From positions 27,501-91,500 of the forward strand of contig JAJOZX010009077.1 of assembly GCA_023014485.1 (NCBI GenBank): a stretch of DNA of 64,000 bases, in the 5' to 3' direction. Position 1 is the first letter of the stretch. Every line of letters begins with the position of its first letter. Both the position numbers and the translations under genes were made by a program. This document shows, piece by piece, positions 44,445-56,174 of this stretch. The notes under the pieces were generated by a model. It did no database searches. It was not told where the DNA came from and saw only the letters and a program-made list of their open reading frames with translations. This DNA comes from Bathynomus jamesi (lineage: Eukaryota; Arthropoda; Malacostraca; Isopoda; Cirolanidae).

Positions 44445-45093
44445 TTACCAAAGATTTAATGTTTTACACTTCTTATCTAAATCTGTTTTAAAGGAATTCA
44501 ACATAACAGGATCGAGTTGAAAAAGACCTTTGCTTATGTTGAAGTTATTTGAAAGTTGGATAATGGCAGACTCAAGAATATTTCTATTAACAATGTTGCT
44601 TGAATGGAATAAAACTGAAGCATTATTCCAATCAATACAGTGGGCTAACTCTGACAAATGGACAAAAAGGGCACTGGACAACTGTCCTGTTCTAACGGAA
44701 TATTGATGCTGTTTTATACGTGTGTGCAAATCCTTTCCCGTCTGACCTATGCAAAAGGAATCACATTGTTTACAACCAATTTTATAGATAATGCCTGAAT
44801 TATTGGTAGGGCTATTTTTTACTATGATATTTTTCACAATATTGTTATATGAAAATACTACATTAATATCCAAAAGTTTAAGTACATTAGCAATGCCTAA
44901 AAACCCCGGGAAAAATGGAAGTACTAAAATATTTTTTGACAAAGTACGAGTGTTAATATTGACACGATAGAAAGTTCGTTTTGCCTTGTTGAGACAAGAT
45001 TCCATAAACGCAGATGGATAACACAAATCACTTCCAATACCGTTGATTTTTTTTTTTTTTCCAATTCGGCATCGATGTATTCCGGACTGGCGA
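44445..45093 (-). pseudogene. PLE GIY-YIG endonuclease, copy C left arm
   Basis: C-terminal half of a PLE protein. It reads KIGCKQCDSFCIGQTGKDLH, where Tyr of YIG is replaced by Cys, then TRIKQHQYSVRTGQ and a conserved tail ending in KKCKTLNLW. The 5' part is truncated at the inversion junction and a T-run (45,049-45,060) shifts the frame. Confidence 0.85.
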
Positions 45094-45976
45094 CCTGGAT
45101 AGCTTCCTCCTTCAGTTAAATGATCAAGTCCCCTCCATTAAGTTTACTTTAGAAGTTGAGCAAGACAATTCAATCCCATTTTTGGATGTGCGTGTACATA
45201 GGGAAAGCCCAGGTTTTAAGTTTAGTATCTATCGGAAAACGACAAACAATTTGTCCTACGTACACTTTTACTCGGGACATGATACCCCCACTAAGAAGGC
45301 CATATTTTCATCAATGTTTCTCCGCGCCCTTAGGATCGCCAGTCCGGAATACATCGATGCCGAATTGGAAAAAATCAACGGTATTGGAAGTGATTTGTGT
45401 TATCCATCTGCGTTTATGGAATCTTGTCTCAACAAGGCAAAACGAACTTTCTATCGTGTCAATATTAACACTCGTACTTTGTCAAAAAATATTTTAGTAC
45501 TTCCATTTTTCCCGGGCTTTTTAGGCATTGCTAATGTACTTAAACTTTTGGATATTAATGTAGTATTTTCATATAACAATATTGTGAAAAATATCATAGT
45601 AAAAAATAGCCCTACCAATAATTCAGGCATTATCTATAAAATTGGTTGTAAACAATGTGATTCCTTTTACATAGGTCAGACGGGAAAGGATTTGCACACA
45701 CGTATAAAACAGCATCAATATTCCGTTAGAACAGGACAGTTGTCCAGTGCCCTTTTTGTCCATTTGTCAGAGTTAGCCCACTGTATTGATTGGAATAATG
45801 CTTCAGTTTTATTCCATTCAAGCAACGTTGTTAATAGAAATATTCTTGAGTCTGCCATTATCCAACTTTCAAATAACTTCAACATAAGCAAAGGTCTTTT
45901 TCAACTCGATCCTGTTATGTTGAATTCCTTTAAAACAGATTTAGATAAGAAGTGTAAAACATTAAATCTTTGGTAA
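45094..45976 (+). CDS. PLE C-terminal RT part and GIY-YIG endonuclease, open frame
   Basis: The best preserved PLE reading here. The frame is open from the inversion junction: LDSFLLQLNDQVPSIKFTLE is in frame with FLDVRVHRESPGFKFSIYRK, then NLSYVHFYSGHDTPTKKAIF. The nuclease follows as GIIYKIGCKQCDSFYIGQTG with intact GIY-YIG and C-x2-C, KDLHTRIKQHQ, and the end KTDLDKKCKTLNLW. The RT palm with its catalytic Asp residues is absent, so only the last part of RT plus the nuclease could be made. No ATG near the junction; translation is doubtful. Confidence 0.8.
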
Positions 45977-46350
45977 ACTTGTCTTCTACTTTATTAACTT
46001 TTAATTTGCATTTTATTTTTTATTTTTTTTTATATATATCGAAACCTGACCATAGGCAGCAATGTGTTAAAACCCGGACAGAGTTCCAATATAAATTTGT
46101 ATTTTTATAATCCATTTGATCTTGTGCTAAAAATCGATTAACTTTTAATTTGCATTTTATTTTTTTTTATATATATCGAAACCTGACCATAGGCAGCATT
46201 GTGTTAAAACCCGGCAGAGTTCCAGTATAAATTTGTATTTTTATAATCCATTTGATCTTGTGCTAAAAATCGATATTTTTCCTTACAAATCTGTAATCCT
46301 TTAAGGTTTTAATTTTTAATTTTTTATTATTTTTACTTCTTTGTTTATTG

Positions 46351-46383
<33 letters not shown>

Positions 46384-46510
46384 TTGTATATATAGATATG
46401 TATATATATATATATATATATATGTGTGTATGTATGTTATTTATTTATTTTTTTTTTTTTTCTTTCTGTAACCTATATATAGGATTAACCTTTTTATGTA
46501 CTTCAGTGTT

Positions 46511-46546
46511 CCTGAGGATGTCATTAGACGAAAGCGCTTGAGCACC
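46511..46546 (+). ncRNA. Hammerhead-like core, PLE copy C right arm
   Basis: CTGAGGA, T, GTC-ATTA-GAC, GAAAGCGCTTGAGC. Same as the left arm and copy B. Confidence 0.5.
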
Positions 46547-46954
46547 ATTTTGTGTTTCCTTTCCTTCGTGGTTTTATTCATCATAAATATTTTTCACGTG
46601 TTACCTTCGTGAAATAATTTTCATATATATATATTTATATATACATGCACACACATAAACATACATATGTCCATACATACACACATATACATTAGGCCTG
46701 TTCAAAAATCAACTTTTTCTTATTTTCATAGGTTTCTGTACATTTTCCCATGCTTTTTGACCTGAAAAAGCCGAAAATCACAACTATTTTGACCTAGGAT
46801 GTTGGGAAGCATTGCCGCATGGAGCTTTAAATTTTCTGCCTTGAAATCGGCCAAAGCGCCAATTCCGGGGTCCATTGAATTATGTTTTGCACTTTAACTT
46901 TTGATCTAAACAAGATAGAGCAACAAATTAGGTATCAAACGAAAGAGCATAAAA

Positions 46955-46960
46955 TTAATA

Positions 46961-46999
<39 letters not shown>

Positions 47000-47025
47000 T
47001 AATAATAATAATAATAATAATTATC
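46955..47025. repeat. (AAT)n microsatellite
   Basis: About 20 AAT units inside the DDE element. Confidence 0.95.
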
Positions 47026-47096
47026 TATCATTTTTCAGGAAACAACAGAAACTCAATCAGAATCTAGAAAACCATCTACAAGTTACAACTTCACAA

Positions 47097-49491
47097 TGGC
47101 ATTAAGCAAGGAGCTGAGGGAGCTCCGTGGGCGCACAGTTGATATCTCAGAACCTCCACGTACTGTCCACAGGCAGGTGTCAACTGGGCCATGTACCAGA
47201 TCTCTCACTGAAACTTTCCTGGTTGGAAAATGCAGGGAGGCCCATGGTTCAAGACCTTGCATATGAAACAGTTGAATCTATCATCCCATTCTGGCAGATG
47301 GCTAGATCAAGACAATGACCAAGTACAACGCAATGAAGCTCTTCATGAAACTACATGAGAAACATCGTGCTCTGGTGAAAAGCAAAGGAAGAGCAAGTAA
47401 CCCTGGAGGAAAAAGAGGAGCATTTGTGCTGGAATTAGACAGCCTGTTCGATATAGGAGCTCCAGATGCAATCCAGGAAATACAGAACAACAGACTGTTA
47501 TCCAGAGAGAAGAAAGATGAGGATATCAGGTTCTACGAAGACCAAAAGACTGAGAGGAAAGGTCATATGTCTGGTCATGACAAGATTTCTGAGACAAGAT
47601 CGCTGCAGCAAGCAGCGAGGAATGAAAGACTGCAGCATAGACAAGAACAAGGTAAACTAATTACTTTGAACGTTACAAAAAGTTTTAAGTTTTACTCCAT
47701 TGCGATATTTAGCATGTACTTAACAATTACTGTCTTAACATGTTGTACTATTTTACAGCTGCAGCAGAACAAGAGGCAGTTGTTCATGTGGATGACATTA
47801 CCTGGGTGACTCAACTGACAACGACGCTAACACAGAGGACATGGATTACCATCAGCCTCGTCCTGGATGTTCTCACCATCAAGACACTGTGACTAGTGTG
47901 ACTGACGTTTCCAAGGAAGGTCATGGAATGTGATGTCATCTGCAATACAGCTGATCGTCTTGGTTTATCAGACAATCAAGTTACTGCCATGGTTTCTGCC
48001 ACCTTGAAAGCTGGAGGGGCTGATCTGGATAACTTCGTCATCTCAACCCATCAACAACACGTCGCAACAGAATGCTGTCCAGGTATAATATCAGCCAGAG
48101 TCACATGTCCAAGTTTTGTGAAAACCCCCCACAGTACGCTGCCTTACACTGGGATGGAAAGTTGCTCAAAGATGTCTTGGGCAGTGAACCTGGAAGTACC
48201 TCAGAGACTTTAGCTGTGCTAGTGTCTGGTCCACCTTCATACACTGAAGGAAAGTTATTGGGAGTACCTGTTATCGACAATTCTTCTGGCACAGCTCAGG
48301 CTGAGGCTTCAATGGATTTACTGGAGACATGGGAACTTACGGATAATGTTACTGCCCTTGTTTTTGACACTACATCCAGTAACAGTGGAGTTCACAGAGG
48401 AGCTGCCAAACTGCTAGAGAAAATGCTGAACAAAAAGGTGTTTTATCTGGCCTGTCGACATCACATCCTGGAAATCCTAGTAGGAGCAGTTTGGGAGAAG
48501 CTGTTTGGGAAGGTGAAGGGGCCAGATAATCCCTGGTTTGAGCATCTGAGGATGTTTTGGACGGACTTGTCCAAGGAAAACCCAAAGATGCTGGCTATCA
48601 AGAGCAAATGGCTGAAGGAAAGAAGAAGAACAGTGAAGAAATACTCCAGACATTCTAACAGCAGAAAGGCTTCCAAGAGCCGACTACAGGGAAATGGCTG
48701 AACTGACAGTCATTGTTCTTGGAGGAACGCCTCTTCGAGGTATTCACTGGAGTCGACCAGGCGCCATTCATCAGGCCAGATGGATGGCCAGAAACTTGTA
48801 CTCCATGAAAATGCTGATGTTTGCAGATCAACTTGAGTACGACGAAGACACTGTATCAAAGCTGGAAAGACTCAACACCTTCCTTGCGCTGTTCTACACT
48901 CCTGTATGGATGATGTCAATGTCTGCTGCAGATGCTCCCGTGAATGATCTAAGTCTAATCCAGGACATGTTGAAGTACAAGAAAACTGACCCAGAGCTTG
49001 CTGATGCAGTACTTAATAAGATGGAAAACCACAAATGGTACCTGACGCAGGAAGTCGTGCCATTTGCCCTGTTCAGCAGTAGATTGCGTGACACATTGAA
49101 GCACGACATTGCTGCCCAGTTACATGCCACTGAGAAGCCAGACAGCTTCAGAACAGGAAAGCCTCTATTCCAGAGAGTCACAGCTAAGACCACCCTGGTT
49201 GATCTCATTGGCCCAGAATCACATTTCCTGCTGGACACACTGAACATTGGATCCGAGTGGCTTCTGGAACCTGTCACGTCTTGGCCACAGAATGAGGACT
49301 ACAGAAAAGCGTTGGACTATGTTAAGAATCTGAAAGCGGTGAATGACATTGCTGAACGTGGTGTCAAGATGATGAGCGACTTTGCAAATGTCATAACAAC
49401 AGATGCCAAGCAAAGGGACTATCTCCTTCAAGCTGTGGAGTTCAACAGACGCCGCTTTGACAGCTTCAAGAAACAAACTCTCAACAACTGA
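47097..49491 (+). pseudogene. RNase H-like (DDE) transposase, lightly broken
   Basis: N-terminal region MALSKELRELRGRTVDISEP; then KYNAMKLFMKLHEKHRALVK and LDSLFDIGAPDAIQE (47.3-47.5 kb); then LGLSDNQVTAMVSATLKAGG (47.97 kb). The candidate core has a first Asp in ALHWDGKLLKD (48,153), a second in LVFDTTSSNSG (48,366), the C-x2-H signature in LACRHHILEILVG (48,453), then ADYREMAELTVIVLGG and a C-terminal Glu candidate in VNDIAERGVKMMSDF (49,350). This order resembles the RNase H fold of hAT-like transposases. Breaks: stop near 47,267, frameshifts near 47,805, 47,930, 48,080, 48,615 and 48,655. The last 265 codons (48694-49491) are intact. Confidence 0.65.
47652..47758 (+). other. Probable 107-bp intron in the DDE transposase
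   Basis: Begins GTAAACTA after CAAG and ends in a pyrimidine-rich stretch with TATTTTACAG. Removing it joins RQEQ to AAAEQEAVVHVDDITW in frame; without removal the frame runs into hydrophobic nonsense. Confidence 0.6.
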
Positions 49492-49980
49492 CTGTGTAAA
49501 TGTCATTATGAAATTAATCATCATGTAATGCTTTCACTTCTTGATCGATTAGACTTGTGACAAAATGTTAATCTCAAATTTGTGTCATGAATAAGGCGCC
49601 TTGTCTGCCTTGAGTGTGAGAAAACGAATTTTGTGATATTTCTGAAATCTTTGTATGTACCAATGTGCCATTTCTTGTTCCAAGACTATCATAATTGTAT
49701 AAGTTAGAAAGAGGATTAAAAACACTAATTTGGTGCCTATTTTGTTGCTCTATCTTGTTTAGATAAAAGTTATAGTGCAAAACATGATTCAAGGGACCCC
49801 GGAACTGGTGCTTTTGGCCGATTTCAAGGCAGAAAATTAAAGCTCCATGCGGCAATGCTTCCCAACAACCTAGGTCAAAATGGTTGTGATTTTCGGCCTT
49901 TTCAGGTCAAAAGCATGGGAAAAAGTACAGAAACCTATGAAAATAAGAAAAAGTTGATTTTTGAACAGGGCTAATATACA

Positions 49981-50889
49981 TACATATAATCGCACTCACT
50001 TGCTCATTATACATTCGGAAAATAGGATATTAATGCCTTTATATACTCGTACTTACACAGCAAAGAACTGTCATTAACAAGCACATTTTATGCTTTATTG
50101 TTAGAATGGAGTTGCATGTAAATCTTGCTAGATAACGCAGAGTAGCTTTAGAGATACAGAGGCAAAGAGGGAGAAGTACGTGTAGATTTATCTGTTGTAA
50201 GCTTTAAACATAAGTTTAGAAATGCACAGTTAGGATATTCGTCTCGGATTACACATTCACATAACTACGCATATATGTATTCAGCTAAGGTTATACCTTC
50301 ATATTTATTTGCATATTAGACGCTGAAGTGTAATTAAATATTAGTAATATTATTAATATTACTAATATCAATATTATTAATGTCAATATCAATTATTAAT
50401 TTAATTAATATGAATATAATAAGATATACATTATATAATTAAGTATTATTAATATTAAAATTAATATTATCAATATCAATTATTAACATCGATAATTAAT
50501 TATTATCATAATTAAATATAAAAAATAAGACTATACATCATATAATTAAATATTATATAATTAAAATAATAAATATTAAATACCTTGTTTGTTGAGTATC
50601 TTAACAACCTTAGATCTTGACCTTGCTCGTATTCGGCTTTGTTTTACCAGTTTAGTATTATTATTTTTGCTTAGCTTTATAGAAATATAGAAATAAATAT
50701 GGAAACAAGAGTATATAGTTCAATTTTATTATTGAAATAAGACAGAAGATATAAAGTTATGGCTCGTATGAATTGATGAATTTGTCTTTCAGTTTCCTTT
50801 GGAAGATTTTTAATGTCCTTAGATTGTTTTATCTTTTGATCAAGTGAGTGCCAAAGATTTGGATCAGTTCAGGACAAGGGTCGGGTCGC
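49981..50889. other. No gene seen; AT-rich with AATATTA-type repeats
   Basis: 50,340-50,590 is a degenerate mix of TAATATTA and ATTAATAT words. No frame or terminus recognised. Confidence 0.55.
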
Positions 50890-50892
50890 ACA

Positions 50893-53480
50893 TTATAGAG
50901 TATGGTTCCGTTTCCTGATGTACATGTCTGATTGTTTTGAGTTAAAGCGATGATGTATTTGGGAAGTTAATATTTTGCGTTGGATGATTTCTGGTGTCGT
51001 ATTATAAGCGATTTGATCCATATGTGAGGCAACGTTTAGTTTGTAGATTTCTCTTAGTTTTAGAGTTTGTAACTCGTGGAACATTTAATTTAAACTTTCA
51101 CTGCTTGTGCTTGTTTGATTTATAGATTTTCCTAATTAATCTTTTTTGCATTACCACCAATGGCTGTACTGAATAGTGACGTGTGCTTCCTTGAGCACTA
51201 ATTAAGTGTGCATGGTGAAGTATATGGATCGAGAACCTGTTTTGCGAGCGCCGCACCTGCTTTCGTAATTCTGAATGAAACCTTGGCTAATTTGTTGCAT
51301 AGATCTTCAGTGTGCTCTTTGAATGAAAAGTTTGAATCAATGGTAATTCCCAGAATTTTGGCCGAATACACTGCCTGAACAGGGATTGAATTTATGTGTA
51401 GGTTTAAAGAGGGCAACGATTTCTTTTTTGTGATAGCTGTATAAGCTGTTCTTTTAATATTTAAGGATAGTTTGTTGGCATTAAGCCATTCGTAACACTT
51501 TGGAGTTCATTGTTGGTGGTTGTTTGGAGTAGTTGTGAGTCTTTATGTGAGGTTATGATTGAAGTATCATTGCATACTGGTAGCAGAAAGAGTTATTTAG
51601 TGATCTGTGAAGAGATGCGTCTTGTCTGTGAGGTAAAAGTGTCCTGCGTTATAATTGCGTCATTTTAGTTGAACCTTCTTAAGGGTAGTCCCCTGAAGCC
51701 GTAGTGTTCGAGTTTTTAAGAGTATGTCAAAGGCCTTCGCTCGATGAAGTAGGATGATTACTGAAGTTTTTTTCGTTAAGATTGCTATAAAGTTCCTCTA
51801 ATATTGCAGTTATCGTGTCATTTGTCGTGTGTTTACTTAGAAAGCCAACTGTTGTTTGTGTATGATTTTGTATCTGAATATGAATTTTATTATTTGACTA
51901 TATATTACTCTCTCGTATAGTTACTGACAGTTGGGAAGATGGAAATAGGTCTGTAGTTTGAGGGGAAGTTTTATCACCAATTTATAGATACGACATACTT
52001 TAGCTTTTTCAGGCAGTCTGGGAAGACACCATTTTGAATGGATAGGTTTATGAGCTTTGAGAGCGCGGGCAATTGAGTTTGCGCACTCTTTTGTAAATTC
52101 TGGTTTGGGATTGTCTCTAGCGTACAATTTTTATTTTTTAATTGTTTTATGGCTGTCATTAAATCGCGTGTCGTAGTCGGGGATAGGAAGAAAGAGTGCG
52201 TAACGGAGGGCCCTAGGTACGTATCGAAAGACTGCACCGTGGGTGGTATTTTAGAAGCAAGGTTGGCTCCAACTTCGGTGAATAATGGTTGAAAGTGTTT
52301 CAAATATTTATTTTGTCCGTTATTGGCTCATTATTTACTAATAGCTTTTCTGGGGCAGAGGGTTTAGTTAGTATTTTTAGTAACCACTTTGTTAATGGGG
52401 TTCCAGTATTGTTTGGGATCGCCTTTGTATTCTTCGAATTAAATGTTTATAGTAATTAGCTTTAACTTTGTGCATTAATGAATTAAGTCTGTTTCTACAG
52501 TGAATGTAGACTTCTTTTGGGGGTAGACTTTCCTTCACATTTATTTTAGTTTTGTGGTTTTGTTTAATAGATGTCTTTAGACCTTGGGTCAACATGATTG
52601 TTGATTCGAACCGTGGAATATTTTATTTCATGTGGGGTAAGGATTCATTATAAGCATGCCAAAAGGATTCCTGAAACTTTTCAAATTTGGTATTTATGTT
52701 TGTATGCCGGTTGTCAATGAAGTTAAAATCTATTTCGCCTAATTTCGTTTTGAATTTATTAAGCTAATTATGCTTTGTTTTCCTGAATTTAATATCTATG
52801 TACTTTAGGGTGTTTAATGTTGCTTTGACTGTGACATAATTTGGAAGGGGATCAGTTATACCTGCAAGGTCGATAAGAGAAGATTTGGTAGGTCAGTATG
52901 GGGGGAGTGTTGGCCTTGTTACGTACGTCTTATATCCTTGGCTGATCATTGTGTTGCGTAATGATTTGGCAATGAAGTCTCTCCCTATTTTCACTAAGTC
53001 TGTATTAAAGTACCCGAGGATGAAAGAGCGCAAGCTCTTTAGGGGTTGATGTCCGATTTGATCGTGTAAGGTATTAATGTAATTATTTGCACTACTGTTA
53101 GGTGGTCTGTATGTTGCCAGTATGTTAAGAGAGGTTTTGTCAAAGGCAAGTTTTACTGTACGTTTTAATGTGGGGTTCTACTGTACAGAGTGGGTGAGTA
53201 TTTGTGTATTTTATGGTATTTTTTATGTAAATATGAATGTCGCCGCCTCTTCTTTCTGTGCGGAAAGTGTTAAAAAAATGTATAGCCTCTAAAGGAAAAT
53301 GATGTTTATACGGGTTCTGTATGAAGGTTTAAGTGAGTGCAATTACGTGGAGATCTTTTTTTAATTAAATATAATGTATCTTTAAGGTCATCATGATGTT
53401 TATCGAGACTCCTAATATTAAGGTTCAAAACTGATAAGTGACCATCATTCGGTTTTGCGTTGAGGTCGTTAATAGATAGG
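50893..53480 (-). pseudogene. Non-LTR retrotransposon (Jockey/CR1-type), near full length, decayed
   Basis: Minus-strand order 5' to 3': endonuclease with LNLNIRSLDKHHDDLKDTLY (53.4 kb) and FRTERRGGDIHIYIKN (53.25 kb); linker RNRLNSLMHKVKANYYKHLI (52.5 kb); RT start PLFTEVGANLASKIPPTVQS, SPTTTRDLMTAIKQLKNKNC and LSKLINLSIQNGVFPDCLKK (52.3-52.0 kb); a damaged palm; and the RT thumb AKILGITIDSNFSFKEHTED (51.35 kb). The C-terminus LKLREIYKLNVASHM lies at 51.05 kb. Many shifts and stops. The clade could not be fixed by eye. Confidence 0.75.
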
Positions 53481-53730
53481 TATTTTGAATCTTTATCAAT
53501 GAATTGATACCTACAAAATCGGTTAACCCAAGGGAATGAACGCGTGTTGGAATTTTAAAAATGTGTGATAGAGTGAATTTGAGTGAATGAGTGCATGTAT
53601 AAAACAATAAAATCTAAAAGGAAGAAAGAAAAACTTACACTTAATTAGTTTATGAAGGGATATAACTGGAGTAACAATTTAATGGTAATGGAAAATTAAA
53701 AAAAGTATTAACATTTTTGTTGAAAAAAGG

Positions 53731-53757
53731 GAGAAATTTACTTATATATATTATATA

Positions 53758-53815
<58 letters not shown>
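53731..53815. repeat. (TA)n microsatellite
   Basis: TA tract that the following mariner-like element inserted into. Confidence 0.95.
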
Positions 53816-53816
<1 letters not shown>

Positions 53817-53819
<3 letters not shown>

Positions 53820-54571
53820 GGTGGGCCGTAAGTTTCCATACATAGGAAAATTTAAACGTTTGTTTTTATGTTTCAGATACCCTAAGAATATGCGTTTGTA
53901 AGATCTTGTTTACTGATGAAGCAAATTTTTACGTCAATGGAGAGGTTAATCGGCAAAACATACGTTATTGGAGTAATGCTAACCCTAACTGGCTGAGTCC
54001 GACGAAGATGCAAGGTGCCGGTAAAGTGATGGTGTGGGCCGGGATATGGGGTGACAGAATTATTGGACCAATTTTTGTCAGTGGAAATCTTAATGCCGAA
54101 AGGTATCTTAACATGTTGCAAGAAGAGATTTTCCCATCCCTGCTAAACGAGGAAGGTAACTTCCCAGTTTACTTCCAGCAAGATGGAGCTCCACCTCATT
54201 ATGGTCTTCACGTGCGTCGGTATTTGGATCAGCAGTTTCCGGATACTTGGATTGGTCGGCGTGGTCCTGTGGAGTGGCCTCCCAGATCCCCAGATCTCAC
54301 CCACCTTGATTTCTATCTTTGGGGGCACTTGAAGGCCATGGTGTATCAGGAAAAGATACGAGACATAAATCATCTAAAGGAACGTATCACCAACGCCATT
54401 ACAAGCATAACGTCAACTGTGCTAATGCGTGTTCATCAACAGTGGGGAACACGTATTGAAATGTGTTTTCAAAACAATGGCAACCATGTAGAGCATATTA
54501 TATAAATAAAAATGGTTGTCCATAAAAAAATGTTTATTTTTCCTATGTATGGAAACTTACGGCCCACCCTG
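53817..54571 (+). mobile_element. DD41D mariner-like element, 5' deleted, intact ends
   Basis: 755 bp flanked by TA. Terminal inverted repeats of about 34 bp begin CAGGGTGGGCCGTAAGTTTC and match almost perfectly. The interior has lost the DNA-binding half of the gene but keeps an uninterrupted catalytic frame. Confidence 0.9.
53906..54505 (+). CDS. Mariner-like (DD41D) transposase catalytic domain
   Basis: A 199-residue open frame, about the C-terminal 60% of a normal transposase. The first Asp is in [17 protein letters not shown] (residue 4). [20 protein letters not shown] follows, then the second Asp in [31 protein letters not shown], and the third in [12 protein letters not shown]. Forty-one residues separate the last two, the DD41D arrangement. 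The tail ends [12 protein letters not shown]. No helix-turn-helix precedes it. A pyrimidine-rich stretch ending ATGTTTCAG lies at 53,858-53,876 and could be a leftover 3' splice site, though the frame is also open from its own ATG. Confidence 0.85.
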   Translation: MFTDEANFYVNGEVNRQNIRYWSNANPNWLSPTKMQGAGKVMVWAGIWGDRIIGPIFVSGNLNAERYLNMLQEEIFPSLLNEEGNFPVYFQQDGAPPHYGLHVRRYLDQQFPDTWIGRRGPVEWPPRSPDLTHLDFYLWGHLKAMVYQEKIRDINHLKERITNAITSITSTVLMRVHQQWGTRIEMCFQNNGNHVEHII

Positions 54572-54867
54572 TATATATATATATATATATATGCCTAAAC
54601 GATTAATTTTTCTATATGTAAAAAAGTGTACTTAAATAAAAGGTTTTATCAACATCAGTCAATGAAATAATAGTATGTAGAATATGTAAAATTTTGTTTT
54701 ATTCATGAATGATGAAATTAAAAAGATTAAATTGTAACGAAATTAAACACTAAAAATATTCATGAATAAAATATATTCTTAATGTGATTATACATAATTT
54801 GCATAGTGTATGTATCCTTCAATAGGACTCAAAATCTAAATTTAAACCTAAGTTTTTGACCAGCAAT

Positions 54868-55140
54868 GGTTAGATGTTGTGTTTATTACGGAAATAGATT
54901 CTATTTAGTCTCAACTACTGTACAAGGACAAACTTAAATTTAATTACTTTCCAAGCAACAAAACTCGTTGTCATTTGAAATTAATTGAATGTGGAAGGAC
55001 AGATCTTTCATATAAATCAAATGGACATCTTCACAGAAGTTACCAGTTATGTAGCCTTCATCTTTCAAATAAATAGTATGTTTACAATTAAAAACGGATG
55101 CAATCCCTATTGGCCTATTTCCTGAAACTTCTAATTTAGG
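54868..55140 (+). pseudogene. THAP-type zinc finger fragment
   Basis: MVRCCVYYGNRFY opens with the Cys pattern of THAP domains. After a slip the text gives KFNYFPSNKTRCHLKLIECG, then RTDLSYKSNGHLHRSYQLCS and LHLSNK, matching the shape of C..C, W/FP, CS.HF blocks seen in P- and ISL2EU-type transposases. Too short and shifted to assign. It could equally be a host THAP pseudogene. Confidence 0.4.
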
Positions 55141-55195
55141 TATTGTAATAATAAGTGACTAACTGAGCACGCCTTGGATTATTAAGTTTTATATA

Positions 55196-55968
55196 CAGTG
55201 CGTTCGAAAAGTCTCTTCGCAGTCAACGTGCTATAGCCAGTATATGCGCGCTAAGCCGGTTTCAGCCAGTTTAAACTCGATCGTGTCAGTACTGTGACAG
55301 AGTTGGGATCGTGGCAATAGTGTGTATCGATAGCTTGGTAAAAAAATCATGAAACACTATTCATGAAACACCATTGCACGACTAGAAAATCGGCGTTTGG
55401 GTTGCAGTATCAAGAAAGCGAATTGTCGGTCCCATTTTCTTTGAGAACACGATAAATGCTGAACGATACTGTTCAGAAATTCTGTATCCATTTATTGGAC
55501 AGCTAAACGAAATGAAAATACTGAATGTATACTTCCAGCAAGATGGTGCCACGGCACACACTGCTCACCTTTCGATGGAGCTACTGTATGATGTGTTTGG
55601 GGATCGCATAATTTCAAGGGGGCTTTGGCCTCCACGACCCCCAGACCTTACGCTGCCCGCCTATTTCTTGTGGGGAACAGCAAAAGGTGTTGTTTATAAA
55701 GACCGCCCGAAAACAATTCAGAACTTAAAAACCGCAATATCCACTTACATTGCTTCAATATCAACCAACACTTTAAAAAAAGTGTTTGACAACAAGTGGA
55801 GACGAGTTGCTCTGTGCCGCAAAATGGTGGAAAACACTCTCAACACATGCTGCAAAATCAAAAGGTTATGTAATAAAATCACTAAATCATGGTTGAATGA
55901 AAACATTGTAGTTTTTCAATTTCCTATGCGTTTAACATAGCACTGCAGATAGACTTTCGAACGCACTA
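55196..55968 (+). mobile_element. Mariner-like element, parent type of the 6.96-kb MITE
   Basis: TA flanks; inverted ends CAGTGCGTTCGAAAAGTCTC and, on the minus strand, AGTGCGTTCGAAAGTCTATC. 773 bp with the 5' half of the transposase gene deleted. Confidence 0.85.
55400..55940 (+). pseudogene. Mariner-like transposase C-terminal half, third Asp lost
   Basis: RIVGPIFFENTINAERYCSE leads into the open frame 55512-55940: [20 protein letters not shown] (second Asp), then WPPRPPDLTLPAYFLWGTAK, where Ala stands in place of the expected third catalytic Asp. The tail is RRVALCRKMVENTLNTCCKI. The first Asp and DNA-binding domains are missing. Catalytically dead. Confidence 0.8.
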
Positions 55969-56174
55969 TATATATACAGGGTGTTTGAAAACTTTCTGTA
56001 CAAATTGTAATGGGGGATAGGCAACACCAAGACAAACCCTTTTCGTCTATAAGTGTATGTCCGCTGACGTCACCATTCGGCGCGAGAGGGCGCCGCTGCA
56101 ATTGGCTAAAAGGTGAAGTGGGCTAGACTCGCGCTTGCCGCGGGCATTCTTAAATCGGACGTAGTACGCGTAAC

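Larger units (their letters stand above)
43839..46622. mobile_element. Penelope-like element, copy C: head-to-head inverted pair
   Basis: Left arm 43839-45093 (minus) and right arm 45336-46585 (plus) are near-identical inverted copies of the PLE nuclease and 3' end. The ~243-bp spacer (45094-45335) is extra upstream coding sequence belonging to the right copy. The right copy continues to the terminal TTTCACGTG...CGTGAAATAA at 46,590-46,622. Noncoding 3' parts match as well, including the duplicated tract beginning TTAATTTGCATTTTATTTT. Confidence 0.9.
46695..49972 (+). mobile_element. Unclassified DDE element with ~260-bp inverted terminal repeats
   Basis: Terminal repeats 46695-46950 and 49725-49972 pair almost throughout. 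They start GGCCTGTTCAAAAATCAACT and, on the minus strand, GCCCTGTTCAAAAATCAACT. TA lies outside both ends, though the AT-rich flank makes the exact duplication uncertain. The 3.28-kb unit contains one transposase-like gene with a probable intron, and an (AAT)n run near its left repeat. Superfamily unknown to me. Confidence 0.75.
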
